From contig OY987265.1 in the NCBI GenBank assembly GCA_963920665.1, forward strand, positions 14,451,001 through 14,515,000: a stretch of 64,000 bases of DNA. The letters are read 5' to 3'. Positions 11,582 through 23,577 of the stretch are shown here, piece after piece. Position 1 is the stretch's first letter. Every line of letters starts with the position of its first letter. The notes below the pieces were generated by a model. It made no database searches. It was not told the origin of the DNA and saw nothing but the letters and a program-made list of their open reading frames with translations. This stretch comes from Straminergon stramineum. Lineage: Eukaryota > Streptophyta > Bryopsida > Hypnales > Calliergonaceae. The position numbers were made by a program, and so were the translations under genes.

Positions 11582-12996
11582 TTGTTGTCTATAACCTTCA
11601 TCATGATGTCTAGCTATTGGAAGTTCATCATTTGGTCTATCTACTCTACATATCAATTGTCAAGCATGATATTATGTAAAATACATGTTGCATGCATAAT
11701 ACTAGATACCATAGCACAATCATGCATATACATTAGTCGTTTTAGAATTTGTCATACTCCTTTGAAAATACCAAATGATCTTTCTACAAGCATTTGTGAG
11801 CTACTATGCTTGAAATTATATTGATCATACATAGGAGTCAATCTATAACCTAGAAGTAGAATCAACGTATATGTGGTTTGTGTACAACCAACATCACCAA
11901 TTACTAATTCAAGTACAAGAATGCCTTGAATGAACGTCATTGGTCCATTTAAGTAGTCTCTTCTATCAATAGCTACTTTGATTCCAGAGTTTACAAATAC
12001 TCTAGCATGATGAACCACACCTCAATAACTTGCAAAATGTTCAAAAATTGAGTATCCACATCTACTATGGCTTATAATATGAAGCTTTAGTTTTTATTTT
12101 TATCATAAACATCAATGGACCTCTAATTACCATGTAAATCCACTTCAATGTGTGTGACATCTATGGCACCACATACTTGGGGGATTCCCCATTTGGATTC
12201 AAATCCATCTTTCACCTTCTATAATTGTTCACCAACTGGCCAAGTCAAATGAATAATGTTCACCCCTACGATTTAAAGACTTCACAAATCATGCAGTGAA
12301 CTCAATAATAGTAGATTTTTCAACTCCAAAGAGTCCCCCTATTGAAAGTAAAGAATCCCCTGTAGCAAGTCTACAAATGGCCATTGCAACTTGCTTTGTA
12401 ACTTCTAATTTTCAATTTGGCAATCTATCTAATCCTATTGGAGGATTGCTTTCAAGGTTATGCTCTACCAACAAGCATACATATTGAAATGTAGGGATTG
12501 ACATTCTGAACATCTCTCTAAAACATGTTGGATCATCAACCATAATCATATGGAAAAATTGGTGCCACTAATGGATTGTTCTAGGCTTCACATATCATGA
12601 CCCCCACTCAATGCCTATCAATTCCCTATAGGTAGATGGAGTGTTTGATAAAATGCAAATTGCCTCTGCATCTTGCCAAATGACCATGGATGCAATCTTA
12701 CTACAACTTTTCCTGACATGAGGCAAATTTGAAGTTGCAAAAGTTTTGAAATTGGGAAGACTTATCAAAGGAGCTAAACTTGATTCTTCACAATGACATT
12801 TGAGAACCCATCCAATTGTAGTTGCAGCTCTTGCTAGAATACACATAAGCCTTTGCACTTTCATTGCCATAATATTCAAAAATATCCCATGTTCACATAT
12901 GAATGGAGTACTAGATAGAATAATGCAAATGAATGAATGAAAGGTTGAAGTAGAGTTCCAATGAAATTCTAAACTACCACCTGAGAATATAGGCAA
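11582..12996 (-). pseudogene. PIF/Harbinger (HARBI1-like) DDE transposase, inactivated
   Basis: Reading the minus strand from about 12600 down gives DDPTCFREMFRMSIPTFQYV, then KQVAMAICRLATGDSLLSIG, GLFGVEKSTIIEF, WGIPQVCGAIDVTHIEVDLH, IGDVGCTQ and YNFKHSSSQMLVERSFGIFKG, then an ending like the HARBI1 C-terminus (SSIMHATCILHNIM). This order is the DDE_Tnp_4 domain. The triad can be placed at the D of AIDVTHI, the D of GDVG and the E of VERSFG. Internal stops are numerous. Several replace expected Trp (LPN-stop at 12412-12414; FTA-stop at 12289-12291; HGN-stop near 12120), and one replaces a likely Gln. The open stretch 12595-12996 is in frame upstream and is probably the divergent N-terminus. 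The copy is non-functional. Confidence 0.85.
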
Positions 12997-13000
12997 ATTA

Positions 13001-14749
13001 AGAGAGAATGGAATGTCTACATAGAATAAATGCCTATGCTACATACCACCTAAGAATACATGCAAATTGAGAGAATAGGTCGCTTGAAACTTATGAGATT
13101 GTGCTTCAAAATAATAGAAGAAACTAATATGCCAGGGATAGAAGAATTTGAGAAGGGAGGAAGAGAGGAGCAAGGAGTTGATGGGAGCCTGGGAGAGCAA
13201 TTGAAATGGTAGATGGAGGTTCATTAGTCAAGATCCCTTTTAATATAGAGAGAGTTCCCAAGTTCCCTCTACAAGTATCTTCCCTGTAGAAGTATCCCTG
13301 CCACATACCAATCAATCCTAAAAATTTGGAAATATTTTATTTGGAGAACCGGTTCACATGCGGAAGCTTGATGTGGCATGAACCCGATCTTCACGACTCT
13401 TGGCCCGTGGCTGGAGGTCCACCTCCGCTCCGGTCCGGTCCTACATGCGAATAGCACCTTAGACTTACACAGTCAGAAATTCCTGTTTCTTTTTTTGGAA
13501 ACAACTGAAATGAACCCTTCCGGCTTTCCTTTCCCCCAAAAATCGACAAGCAAGGCGACACGGACTGAACCCAATTGGAGAGAGAGATTTGCAGGTTGAG
13601 TCTTCACAAATTTAAGCTTATACAGTACATGAAGTTTCTAGAAGGGATGCAGTTATTTTGTTTTGCGCTTCCGTCGACCTTGAAGTCCGTCTGTCTCTGC
13701 CCCCGGGAGCTTCATGTGATGTCTTAATCCAATGAGACATGTCGGGATTCAATTTGACTTCAGTTAAGTTATTAGATCCTGGCTGGCAGCGTCGTGATCA
13801 ACATGAAGCGATTGGATGAAAAGACTCGGCCTATTTCTCGTGTCGATCTGATCACAGGAATCTGGCAGGCATGGAGAAATGTGGAAACGCGAATGTATTG
13901 GCTCCGGACAGACGGGGAGGAGGCTTCGCATTGACGTGAGTGACAACTGTAGTGAATATGAGGAAGTTCAGGTAAGCTCTTATTACTCCAAAAAACAAGT
14001 CACTTGTAGTGTGGTTGCTTGATATTTGTAAAAAATTATGATTCATTTGCAACCGTAGATGTGGCAACATTTCCACTTATGTAGTCTAGGTACATATTAA
14101 CATTCTATGACAGTGATCATGGGTCCCTAAAACATTTCAAAAGTCTCTAGGGTAAAGGCTCAGAGAAAATAGTTCTTATTTGAGTGAGCCATAGAACCCT
14201 AGATTCTCTTCAATCTAACAAGAACTCCTCTGCAACTACTGTAGTGAAGTATGTTTTATAACCATCGAATACATTGATTTGCCCTACTAGAAAATGCAAC
14301 AGTAATTACCAAACTCACTAATTGTAGGCTGAAAAATTACAGTACTGTACCAACCATACCAACCAGTTTCCACAAAAGAACATTTTGTACTGCTAATTCT
14401 GTAGGTGCAACTGATTTTGCACGTGCACTGATAAGACAAATCGGTGTACCTTAGCCTCACAAAAACTTTGAATGGGCCTTCAATCATTCCCTCCATGAGA
14501 GGGAGTTTCTCTGTTCCTCCAGAAGTTTCAACATAGAATAGCCGGATGTGCACACAAGCACTACGGCAAATGGGGAAAGTAGACAAGTTCAATGCAAAGT
14601 GATCATTTTTGCAACCCATTTTCATCAAATCTGTGGAAGTCAATAATGTTCAAATAGTCCCATTTTTGTTACCCAAAGTACCCAAAGTTCAGAAAAAAAT
14701 TTACATTACATCTGGGTTCTCATTAGGAACCAAGTCTTTGAAGTTGCTA
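13001..14749. other. Spacer and probable 3' region of the acyltransferase gene
   Basis: A roughly 38-bp phrase (ACCACCTRAGAATAYAKGCAAATTRAGAGAGAAT) is duplicated at about 12973 and 13043. A less AT-rich island at 13350-13960 has no recognisable protein. The part nearest 14750 probably includes the 3' UTR of the minus-strand gene. Confidence 0.45.
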
Positions 14750-17700
14750 TTAAAACGTCGCCACCATAAAAATTGGTAAGAGCTCAGGGTTAGCCTCAAT
14801 GAAGGTTTCGAATTCCTCCCAGCAGACTACCCCATCTCCATACAGGTCAAGCTTCTTGAACCACATCTTCACCTGCATAACTCACACACATTCCAAACTA
14901 AATGAATCTGGAAAATCTCCAATAAATGGATATCAACATGGGAAGATTGCAGTGCTAAAGAATTAACAGAAGTTTGGAACATTCCCTTCAGCTAAGGGGT
15001 ACAATCCAAATTTTTCTGGAGAAAATCAACGTCTTTAGTAGGCTAGGATCATTTTGACAATTGTAGCAGGAAAATTGGTATCTCCTTTTTGAGGATCTTG
15101 AACTCATACTCAACAAGCCACTAAAGAATTTGTGTCTATTTGAATTTGTGAAAAGTTAGACAAACTCTCTTTTCTCTTCACAGGATGTCAAAGCTTCAAT
15201 GTTTTGGGTATCTTCCAGGTCACAGCTTACAAGTCCCACAAATATCATTCACTCATGCAATTCACCAACTCTGATGCCCATTAATAACTCTCTTCATACC
15301 TTTGAGAGCATTGATGAGTGTATCCATCGAAGGGTAATGAGAGGAAAAGGTATATTGCTTTCTGTGATCACTGATAATGGGAGAAAATATGATGACTTAA
15401 GGTTTTTACCTTTGCACTGCTGATCGACGGCATACTCAACTTTAAGCACGTCTCCAGCTGTAAAATAGATCAATATAAGATGACTGTGTGAGTCTGAATC
15501 CACACTTGCAGTATAAAGTTCTCAACAAGGATATTAAGCTTTACAAGCCACTCTGCAAAACAAGGCAACTCCATCCGAAAGCTAACAATAATAAAGTTTA
15601 AGCCACAGTCACAGAAGTTTCATGAACAACATGTAACCTCTCACCTAGTAGAGCAGGACATCCTCATGATGCAAGCTCAACAGGGAAGCACTCACAGTCT
15701 CCAAAATTGAAAGAACGATGAAACTACTGACTTGGCTATGATACTATTCTACCCACGTGATACAATGTACTGGACAGTAATACAACAAGGACGGCAATAT
15801 CAATCCACAAAATAGCAACCTCTGTGGAAACGATAAATGAGCCGCACACACAACGAAGTCATCGTCCCACAAATAGCATAGTCCACTTGATCGAGGATGA
15901 AAACATCCACGACCAAGGCTGCTATCTAACTAGATAGCGCTTATGTTCATGGATGGCCAAGTGGGTATGCGCTTGTATCTGAAATTAGAACAGAATTTGA
16001 CATGACGTAGGAAGACATGTATACCTCCACTGGAGAGATGCAACCGTCACTTCTAGAGTTGCACGCATTGTAAGCTGCATTCATTTGACTCTTGAACTCC
16101 TTGCTTTTGGATATTGATCCTGATGCTGCCACAAACTGAACACGTTGGCATACAGACTGAGAGCCTTGTCAATCTGTAGGCAGGCCTCCTCAGGCGAAGA
16201 AGAAAGTCTGCCTTTGCACTAGATTGAACAGTTTGCTACAATCAAATCTCTTTATTTTGACGTTTTCAAACATGACTGGCTAGAAGATCCTGAAAGCGTA
16301 CATGTCACACATTCAAACTATGTCATAGCCAGAACGTTGGGACCGGAGGTGAGAAGATTACAGAGAATTCAACGTCAATTTCGTTAAATTGGCTTGATTC
16401 CGGCGCCGAAAATTGTGACATATATGCACATAAAGGTCTAACATCTAGGACGGTATGGATTTATATCTCAGGACAGGTGTCCCGAAAGGTGACAAAAGTA
16501 ATGGAATACCTCCAATTTAACGAAGTTGACGTTGTTGAGAGTAATTAGTGCGTCAGACAAGAGGAGAATCAAAGAAACGAATGGAAAGGATGAACGAGAA
16601 ATAATGTACCTCTCTGAAGGTAATAAAGCCTTGGCCTGATTTGTCATAGAGATCAAATATCTGAATCAAACATTGAGCACATTAGTCTTTACCTTTTACA
16701 GGATTTTGAAGGCCCAAATCCTGTTTTTAATTTTTGTGCATTTCTCCTTAAATATTTGTACGAATATATTACCTCAATTTCATAAAATTGGAAGTGAGGA
16801 AGACTTCTTTTTAAAGATTCAAACATGACTTTTGATGAATGAGAAATTAGTAGGACAAAACATCACCCCAAAGCAATTTTGTTCATCATCCAGAATATGG
16901 ACTAAGAGGTTCATATAAGCTCTTGGTAAATCTATGTCTTGGTAAAGTTTCAAGGTAATAGCACAATTAATAAAAAAATTCTGGAGCTGTAGACCCTCAC
17001 AGAGAGTCTTTGTTTACCTTCTTTGAAATCCAACATCTCGGCAAGTGATGCCATTCAAGAAACTGGTTCATGCTGATGGTGCCACTGTTTAATCAAAACG
17101 AAATATGAGATCAAAAGTGTGAGTGACAACTTCACTTCGAATAGGAATGCCACTTATTCAGACAAAAAAATCTGTAACTAACAAAATCTAAGAAACTAAT
17201 AGAAAAACGACCCACCCACCTGTAATCAGGATTCATTGCCGCAAACTTCTGTAGAAATCTGTTCACCTCTCCTGCCCTTAAGCCGAGTACCTGCACCCAC
17301 CTCAAGCAATTACGTCAAATAATGAGGCATTTGCTGAGCTAACATTCTCATTATAAGTCAGAGTCGAACACTAAAATCAGCATCAAAAATCACATAGAGT
17401 TGTAGAATTTCTCTAATTAGCATGAAGATACAATAGTAAGTAAGATACCGCTTGAGTGGACAGAACCAAAAATAAAATCAAAGCACAAACCTTCTCTATT
17501 CTCCCCATTTCCACCATGTAACTTGCTGGTGAACGCTGCAAAAATTCAGTTCAGAACATTGTTAACTCATGCTTACTAAAATATAAGGTGTGTGTACATC
17601 AAAAAGCTCCCAAATGAGCACATGGTGGGAAATGGTTCTTTTTACTCGTCTGTCTAAAAGTTTGATCAGTCTTGTTGATGATTCCAACACATGCTAACAG

Positions 17701-20700
17701 GTATTATTTGAACTTCATATGAATAAAAGATGAATTTACAAAGTGAGCACTGATTATAGGTGCACCAAAAATTGCTCATATTGAGACCAAGTACACTTTA
17801 GCAAGAATCTAATATTCTAACCCTCATCTTTGAGTAAGGGTCGGCGTAGTTGCTATACTCATGAGTTAGTTACCATGAGCTCAAAGTAGTTGTTGCAAAA
17901 CCATGACCTGAAAAGGAAAAGAAAAACCATGCACAAAGAAGAGGAGAGTAAGACCACGCACCAAGCAAAGTTTTTGGGCGCTCACAGATAACATTAGGTC
18001 AGCATAAGTATGTTCGGTCACTGGCACGCACAGTGCTTGTGCCATTACATCTCTAACCTGCACTTGAAAGATACATGTGTGCATATTAGGATCATTGCAC
18101 CATTGTGGCACTTCAGGATTGGCTCTGAGAACAAAAGATTGTAAACCATAGTCTACAATCTTTGTGATATCCACCAACATGCCCAACTCGTCAATTTCGT
18201 TAAATTGGCGCGATTCCAGCCCCCAAAATTGTGACATACATCTACACAAAGCTCTAAAAGCTAGGAGCTGCGTGTCCTGAAAAGTGACAAAGTAATGGAA
18301 CATCGCCAATTTAACAAAATTGCCGTTCCAAGAAGTGTCAACTGACACAATGTCAATCTTTGTGAAGTACCGAATAACTGACATCTTGTTGTACATCATT
18401 TTGTATACCGTTGTAGGTCCTCGTAAAATTCAAGTTGCAACCAATTCACACCCTACCGTGCCGATTGGCACCAAGAATTGACAATTGGCAAACTGAAGTT
18501 GCCCTATATTGCTCTAAAACCCTAAACCCTAAACCCTAAACTTGACAAAAGAAAAACTCACTCGTTCGGCAAACTCCGCAGGGTGTTGCACTTCCCTGGC
18601 AGATGGATACACGACAGGCAAGTATTCAACCTGTCCACACAATGCAACATTTAAAATTCAGATTCACAAGAATCTCAGGTCCAGACCGAATGCACTGACA
18701 GGAAAGGGATGATTTGCGGCACTAACATATGAGTCCGAGATGGCAGACCTCTATGGAGTTGCTGAATTGCGTGAGCATTCGGAACATCACATTGGACAAC
18801 GAAATGTCACCCCTGCACATTAAATGCCAGCACTTTCAATCCATTGAAGCAGTAACAGTAATTAGAAAAGATTTGTGCACCGCCATGAAATGCAAACGTC
18901 ATTTCTGAAAAGGAGGTCGTACCAGGAAACGTCAAAGTGGACAAAGGGATATCGGATGACCACTGGCTGAACAGGAAAGCCAGGAACAAACGCCCCCAGT
19001 TTGAATGCAATCAGGGATCTCCCGTTTGTTGTTGTACCCTCAGGAAACAATAGCACGGACGGAAAATCCAGGCTGGACGCCCTTCTCTGTCATGAAATTC
19101 ATGTCAACAACATAACAGATGAAAAGTCGTATTTAAACGAACCTACGAAACATTCGTCTGGATTTTTAAATCCTCAAGAATTGCCAGGATCCCACAATCC
19201 AAATCTATCTCTAGAACGGAAGTCACACATTTCAAACAAATGACTCTGAGAAAACAGGGTTGCAAGCCCTAAGTGATAGGACTCCAGGTGGTGAAAAATA
19301 CTTTGATTTCAACGGTCGCATACTTTCTTGATTCTGCAGACGTCTTGTCGACAGGGATAATCTACACCACAAAAGTACTCAATAATGAGTTCAACCTCCC
19401 TCTTGGAAAACTTGATTCTGGAGCACCAGACGTTCAGTGGAGTACGCAAAAGCTTCCCTTTACCCTAGTTAGTACCTGCATAGAACGGATGATAGTCCCC
19501 GCCAGAAAAATCTTGTCATGGGACTTGCTCACAATGCTGGGAAAGAGCTCATAGAAGTAAAAGATGGGGTCAATGAAGGAGACGTGGTTGGACACAACAA
19601 TTGGGGCAGTCTCTTTGGGTGCCGGCTTCCCAATGCGATGAATCCAATGAAACCTGAAACAAACCACACCCCAAGAAACCTCAGCTGAAGAATCAGGAGA
19701 GATGAAGTTAGAACAACACTCATGATGACATCATTTGGATCGTCGTATTTTTTTAAATGGTGTGTGTTTGAAAGTCTCAAAATTGTGACACTCAAGTGCA
19801 CAGAAGTAGTAAAACAAAGACCTGAATAGATCTCAGGACCTAGACAAACAGGCACCTGTACAAGTGCTAATTTTCTGAACTTTTGCTATTTTAACGAATA
19901 TGGCAATCCGTGTAGTTGCAGCACGTTGCAATGACGCCAATATTGTCGACGTTGTCCCGCGACAGAACAACACTGAACGCCAAGTTTGTTAAAACGTTAA
20001 AATTTCAAAAGAATAGCATTTTCCAATCGTTCCTCCGGAACCTCAGATCTATACCAGTCCTAGGGTTTAGAGCTATGAGCCCTAGAAATGTCACAAGTTT
20101 GGTGCTCTGAATCAGACCAATTTGCCCATATCAGTATCACAAGGAGGATACTTGCTATCCTTGTGCGTTAGAATCAGCATTTCCCCCTTGACCTCACAAG
20201 CGATTTGGATCATTTCCTTGGCCTTCGTGGGAGAAAGTGACACCACAAAGGAAATTATGAATGTATTACCCTGGCTATCCCACGGGCTTTCTGCGTACAT
20301 TATTCCCCAACTATTCCAGAGGCAATGATTAGTGAGTATTCCCCTGTCTCCCTTCCCTGTGCAGTCCATTTCAACAGCAATGTACTGAAAACTACGTCGT
20401 TCCAAGCGCATCATCAGTGCAACCACACTACAGGGGCACAGGAAATCAAGATTACAGTGACATAGTGACAGATTACAAGCATCTGATCTCACTCATTTCA
20501 ATAGAACTTGGTCCCAGAAACTGAGGCCCAGAACTTCGCACAGGCACATACCCAGAGCAATAAAGCAGGCCGCGAGCACAAACGCGCGTCACGACCATGA
20601 GCCTGCGCCGCCACTGCGGCAGCACCACATGCCCCGACGACGCCGCAGCCCTCACACGACGATTCCTCTCCCACCCCGCCAGCGCCACTTTCGTCGCCAA

Positions 20701-21090
20701 GTACCCCAACGCCAAAATCACGCCCAAGAGCAGCAGCCGCATCACCAGCACGGGCAACAACAGCACCGTCTTCGCAAGCTCGTACGCCCCGTGCACGCGC
20801 GCCGTCTGGTTCACGAACGGATCCAGGCGAGAAGGCTTCCCCAAAGACGATGTCGGTAGGAGATTCTCGAACAGAGACAGGGATTGCTGCATTCGCAACA
20901 GGTCGCCATCCACGGGTACCAAGTTGGGCGCCAACTGTTCAGGGATTGGGATTGTCACGCAGACGTCATGGAAACTCTCGATACTCTGTTTGTGAACTAA
21001 TTGAGTTTCTGCGAGGTTCGATTTCAGAGGTTCTTTGACGACGTCTTCGTTTAGTGGCGAAAGCAGAGGAACCTGGTCTTCTTCGTCCAT
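14750..21090 (-). CDS. LPEAT2/LPCAT-type lysophospholipid acyltransferase with EF hands
   Basis: Predicted to transfer acyl-CoA chains to lysophospholipids at the ER (Lands cycle). Exons read by eye, all with GT-AG borders: 20552-21090, 19476-19653, 19302-19361, 18923-19086, 18749-18812, 18562-18630, 17962-18057, 17491-17535, 17220-17290, 17018-17084, 16610-16660, 16154-16218, 16025-16052, 15410-15457 and 14750-14872. The start is the ATG at 21088-21090 (MDEEDQVPLL); an in-frame ATG lies 24 codons upstream. A hydrophobic segment is at about residues 108-134. NHVSFID (202-208) is the HX4D acyltransferase motif. FPEGTTTNG (273-281) is the second conserved motif, followed by PGFPVQPVVIRYP. EF-hand-like parts follow: DLYDKSGQGFITFRE, a degenerate SDGCISPVE and DLYGDGVVCWEEF. 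The exons at 16025-16289 are uncertain. Overall length (about 550-565 residues) fits Arabidopsis LPEAT2. Introns hold two MITEs and telomere-like repeats. Confidence 0.92.
16370..16534. mobile_element. Intronic MITE, copy 1 (CAATTTCGTTAAATTGG ends)
   Basis: Lies in the intron after the exon 16610-16660. Inverted ends: CAACGTCAATTTCGTTAAAT... at 16370-16392, and its reverse complement at 16512-16534 with 22 of 23 bases matching. The flanking ACGT on each side could be part of the inverted repeat or a 4-bp target duplication. About 165 bp, non-coding. Confidence 0.8.
18192..18322. mobile_element. Intronic MITE, copy 2 (same family)
   Basis: Same 17-bp termini (18192-18208 and 18306-18322, one mismatch). 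The interior matches copy 1: AAAATTGTGACATA, CTAGGAGCTG, AAAGTGACAAAGTAATGGAA. It sits in the intron between exons 18562-18630 and 17962-18057 of the same acyltransferase gene, in the same orientation as copy 1. Confidence 0.8.
18513..18542. repeat. Interstitial telomere-type repeat (CCCTAAA)n
   Basis: Three tandem CCCTAAA units preceded by CTAAAA, within an intron of the acyltransferase gene. This is the Arabidopsis-type telomere sequence. Short runs like this are common in plant genes as telo-box-like elements, so it need not mark an old chromosome end. Confidence 0.85.
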
Positions 21091-23446
21091 GGTCGATCGA
21101 AGTTCAGGGCTTCCAGTTTGATCGAAATGCGAGGAACCAAGAGAGATGGATTGCGTGATCAAGACGCGACTAGATCCATACTCAATTTCTGACAGCTTCG
21201 ATCTTCAATCTCCCGGAGTCGATCTAGTTTGAATCCCGATTTTCTTTTAAATCTCGAGTTTCGGAACCAGAATTTTGAAGTCTAGAGCACTATCGCTACG
21301 TCTAAGAGATCCATCGTCAAGGAAAGTTCAAAAACTGGCCGCGCGCGCACTCTTGTGCCCAGATCCAATCCCCCCGGCCGTGAACCTCGCAACACAGACG
21401 ATTCTAGATCTCAAGCTCCATTCCGACTCCGCAGTGACTGAATTCAGTTGCACAATACAACAAGCTTGCTTGCTCGCCTGGTTGAAAACTAGCTTCCGCT
21501 TCGTTAGTATCGATACATGCATCCTCGGTCGGGATCCCGAATACATTGTGCGCCGAAACTTTAGTGACGACGCTGAAATGTGAGCTCCAGAATTCTTCAA
21601 AAAACTTGGCACGCATTGTGATGAAGGTTCGTAAAAGGCGCTCCAGAGTTAAGCTACTTGGAAGGCGCAGCCACTGCAGCCTCCGCGAAATTAAGACTTG
21701 AGCCAAAACACTCACCTCTAGCCCAGTATGACTGAGAGGATTTTCGTTGCGTCTCGTTACTTGGTGGGTTTTTTGATTGGACATCATGGCTGGCGTCCAT
21801 TTCGTGAACTGGCCCAATTAGGAAGCTCAAGTGGACGTGGGGTCAAATGCCGGGCCGACTGATGAAACACGTTCGCCCCATTCCTGTAAGTTGCGATGGT
21901 CGTGGTGGACTGGTGCTGATGCTGCACAGTCGGCTGCACTTGCCCTTGTGCACCTTCTCTCCAGACCCGCAAAAAACGTTGCGTCCTTCCTTCCCCTTGA
22001 GCGTTCGGCGGAGTTCAGACGCAACTCAGCCGAACGGCATTGGGTGTGGCCATGCTACGGATAAACTTCAGGAGATCTTTAGGTTAGGAATGGACCCACA
22101 AATGGGCTCCACTTTAAAATCAAGGGGTCTTCATAAACATTACTACGGTAGTGTGCCCTGTGTCGTTGCCACAGTATAATAAAATAATAGAACTAAAGTA
22201 AAAATAATTTTTGAATTTTTAATTCATAAAAAACTTCAAAATTCAATATCTTTCACACCATAGGTCTAAATGTCATGAAACAAAGCCCATGTACGCCTCC
22301 TCCCTAAAGACTTTTTGAAGGTACCAAGAACACGTCTGAGGGATGCATGATTCCAAAAATCTCACCATAACAAACAAAACAAACAAACAACTTAACTTAA
22401 GGTATCACTAGAAGAAAACCGTGGTGAGTTCAACAGAATCTAGGTGACGTGAAATTCTAAAAACTGCCTAAAAACACAGAAACTGCTCCCCATCCAATTC
22501 CAAGTGATTTCCCCAAAATTGGACCCCCCAAAGACTTCCGATCTTCCTATCAGGGGAATTTTTAGTTCTGAGCTCCAAATCCCAAGTGTGAGCCCATAAT
22601 CGTGATCTACATTTTTCGTAGATCACCATAGACTATTCACTTTCCCTAATACAACAAGTATTGAAGAAATTATGGCCCTCCAAAGGTACGAGTCTCCCAA
22701 GAGGTGTAGTTCTCTGGGATTCCACTCTCTTTGGATGCCCATAACTTTTAGCTCATATCTCATTTCCTCATGAGTATTAGCATTCCAGAAATCTTGTCTC
22801 CTTAGCTTTCCAATGATATGCGGCATGACCTATTCGACTGAAAGGATTCCTCTCAAACCTTGTTTCCCATGTCCCCATGCCTCAGGGCACAACCAAGACA
22901 CTGCCAACTTTGAGGAGCCATAACTTTTGACTCCCAACTTCGATTCTTGCGTTCTTTGAACCCATGGACACGTCTTCTCACAAGTTTTACAAGCATATGC
23001 GACAAGCCTCCTAATTCATCCAGATCAGAGTACTACAACGCTTTGATCGCTCGAGACTCCTAGTCCCCTTCACCCAATCTCTTGCAAGGCTTGGTGAATC
23101 ACCCCCAACATCCCCCTTGCTCACCAAGGTGGCACAAGCACACCTCTTAATGAGGGTCATGACAGAAATCATCATTTTTTGTACAATATGAATCATCTAC
23201 TTATTACGGATCAAACTATTGCGCAATACTTCCCTTTTTTGTACAAAATTCCAATGATGAACATATGAACTTTTGTTTTGAATAGAAGGATTATTTGTCA
23301 TCCATCAACCATTTTTCGGCTTCTATGTCCGTATAGAATTAAATGACACTTGGGGACCTTTTTTCCCTCCAAATCCAAAGACTTTCCCAACATTTGCATT
23401 GGAAGAGTGTTTGACAACTACTATAGAATGAAAATTTGAACATCAA
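21091..23446. other. 5' flank of the acyltransferase gene and spacer
   Basis: 21091-22060 is clearly less AT-rich than the surrounding spacer and should hold the promoter and 5' UTR of the minus-strand acyltransferase gene. No other gene is recognised. From 22100 on, the DNA is ordinary AT-rich spacer. No promoter element could be placed with confidence. Confidence 0.5.
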
Positions 23447-23577
23447 CACTAGTAGAAAAATGACTATCAATGATTGTCCCAAATGACTAAAATTGTCCAC
23501 AATGACTGAAAATGAGTTATTGTGGACACTTTTTAGTCATTGTGGATAGTCATTTAGGACATGTTTTTCGACTAGTA
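23447..23577. mobile_element. CACTA-type palindromic MITE
   Basis: A 131-bp element with a 3-bp target duplication CAA (23444-23446 and 23578-23580). Left end CACTAGTAGAAAAATG; right end CATGTTTTTCGACTAGTA. The inner sequence folds back on itself through TGTCCACAATGACT and AGTCATTGTGGA blocks, so nearly the whole element is an imperfect hairpin. Confidence 0.85.

Noticed and set aside
14287..14643. 118-codon minus-strand frame downstream of the acyltransferase stop
   Set aside because: No recognisable motif; most simply 3' UTR or spacer.
17881..18399. 172-codon minus-strand frame in the acyltransferase gene
   Set aside because: Only 17962-18057 of it is exon. The rest is intron and the MITE at 18192-18322.
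18513..18542. Telomere-type repeats as evidence of a chromosome fusion
   Set aside because: Only three units within an intron; short CCCTAAA runs are common in plant genes.
22401..22425. CACTAGAAGAAAAC resembling a CACTA terminus
   Set aside because: No matching opposite end or 3-bp duplication was found nearby.
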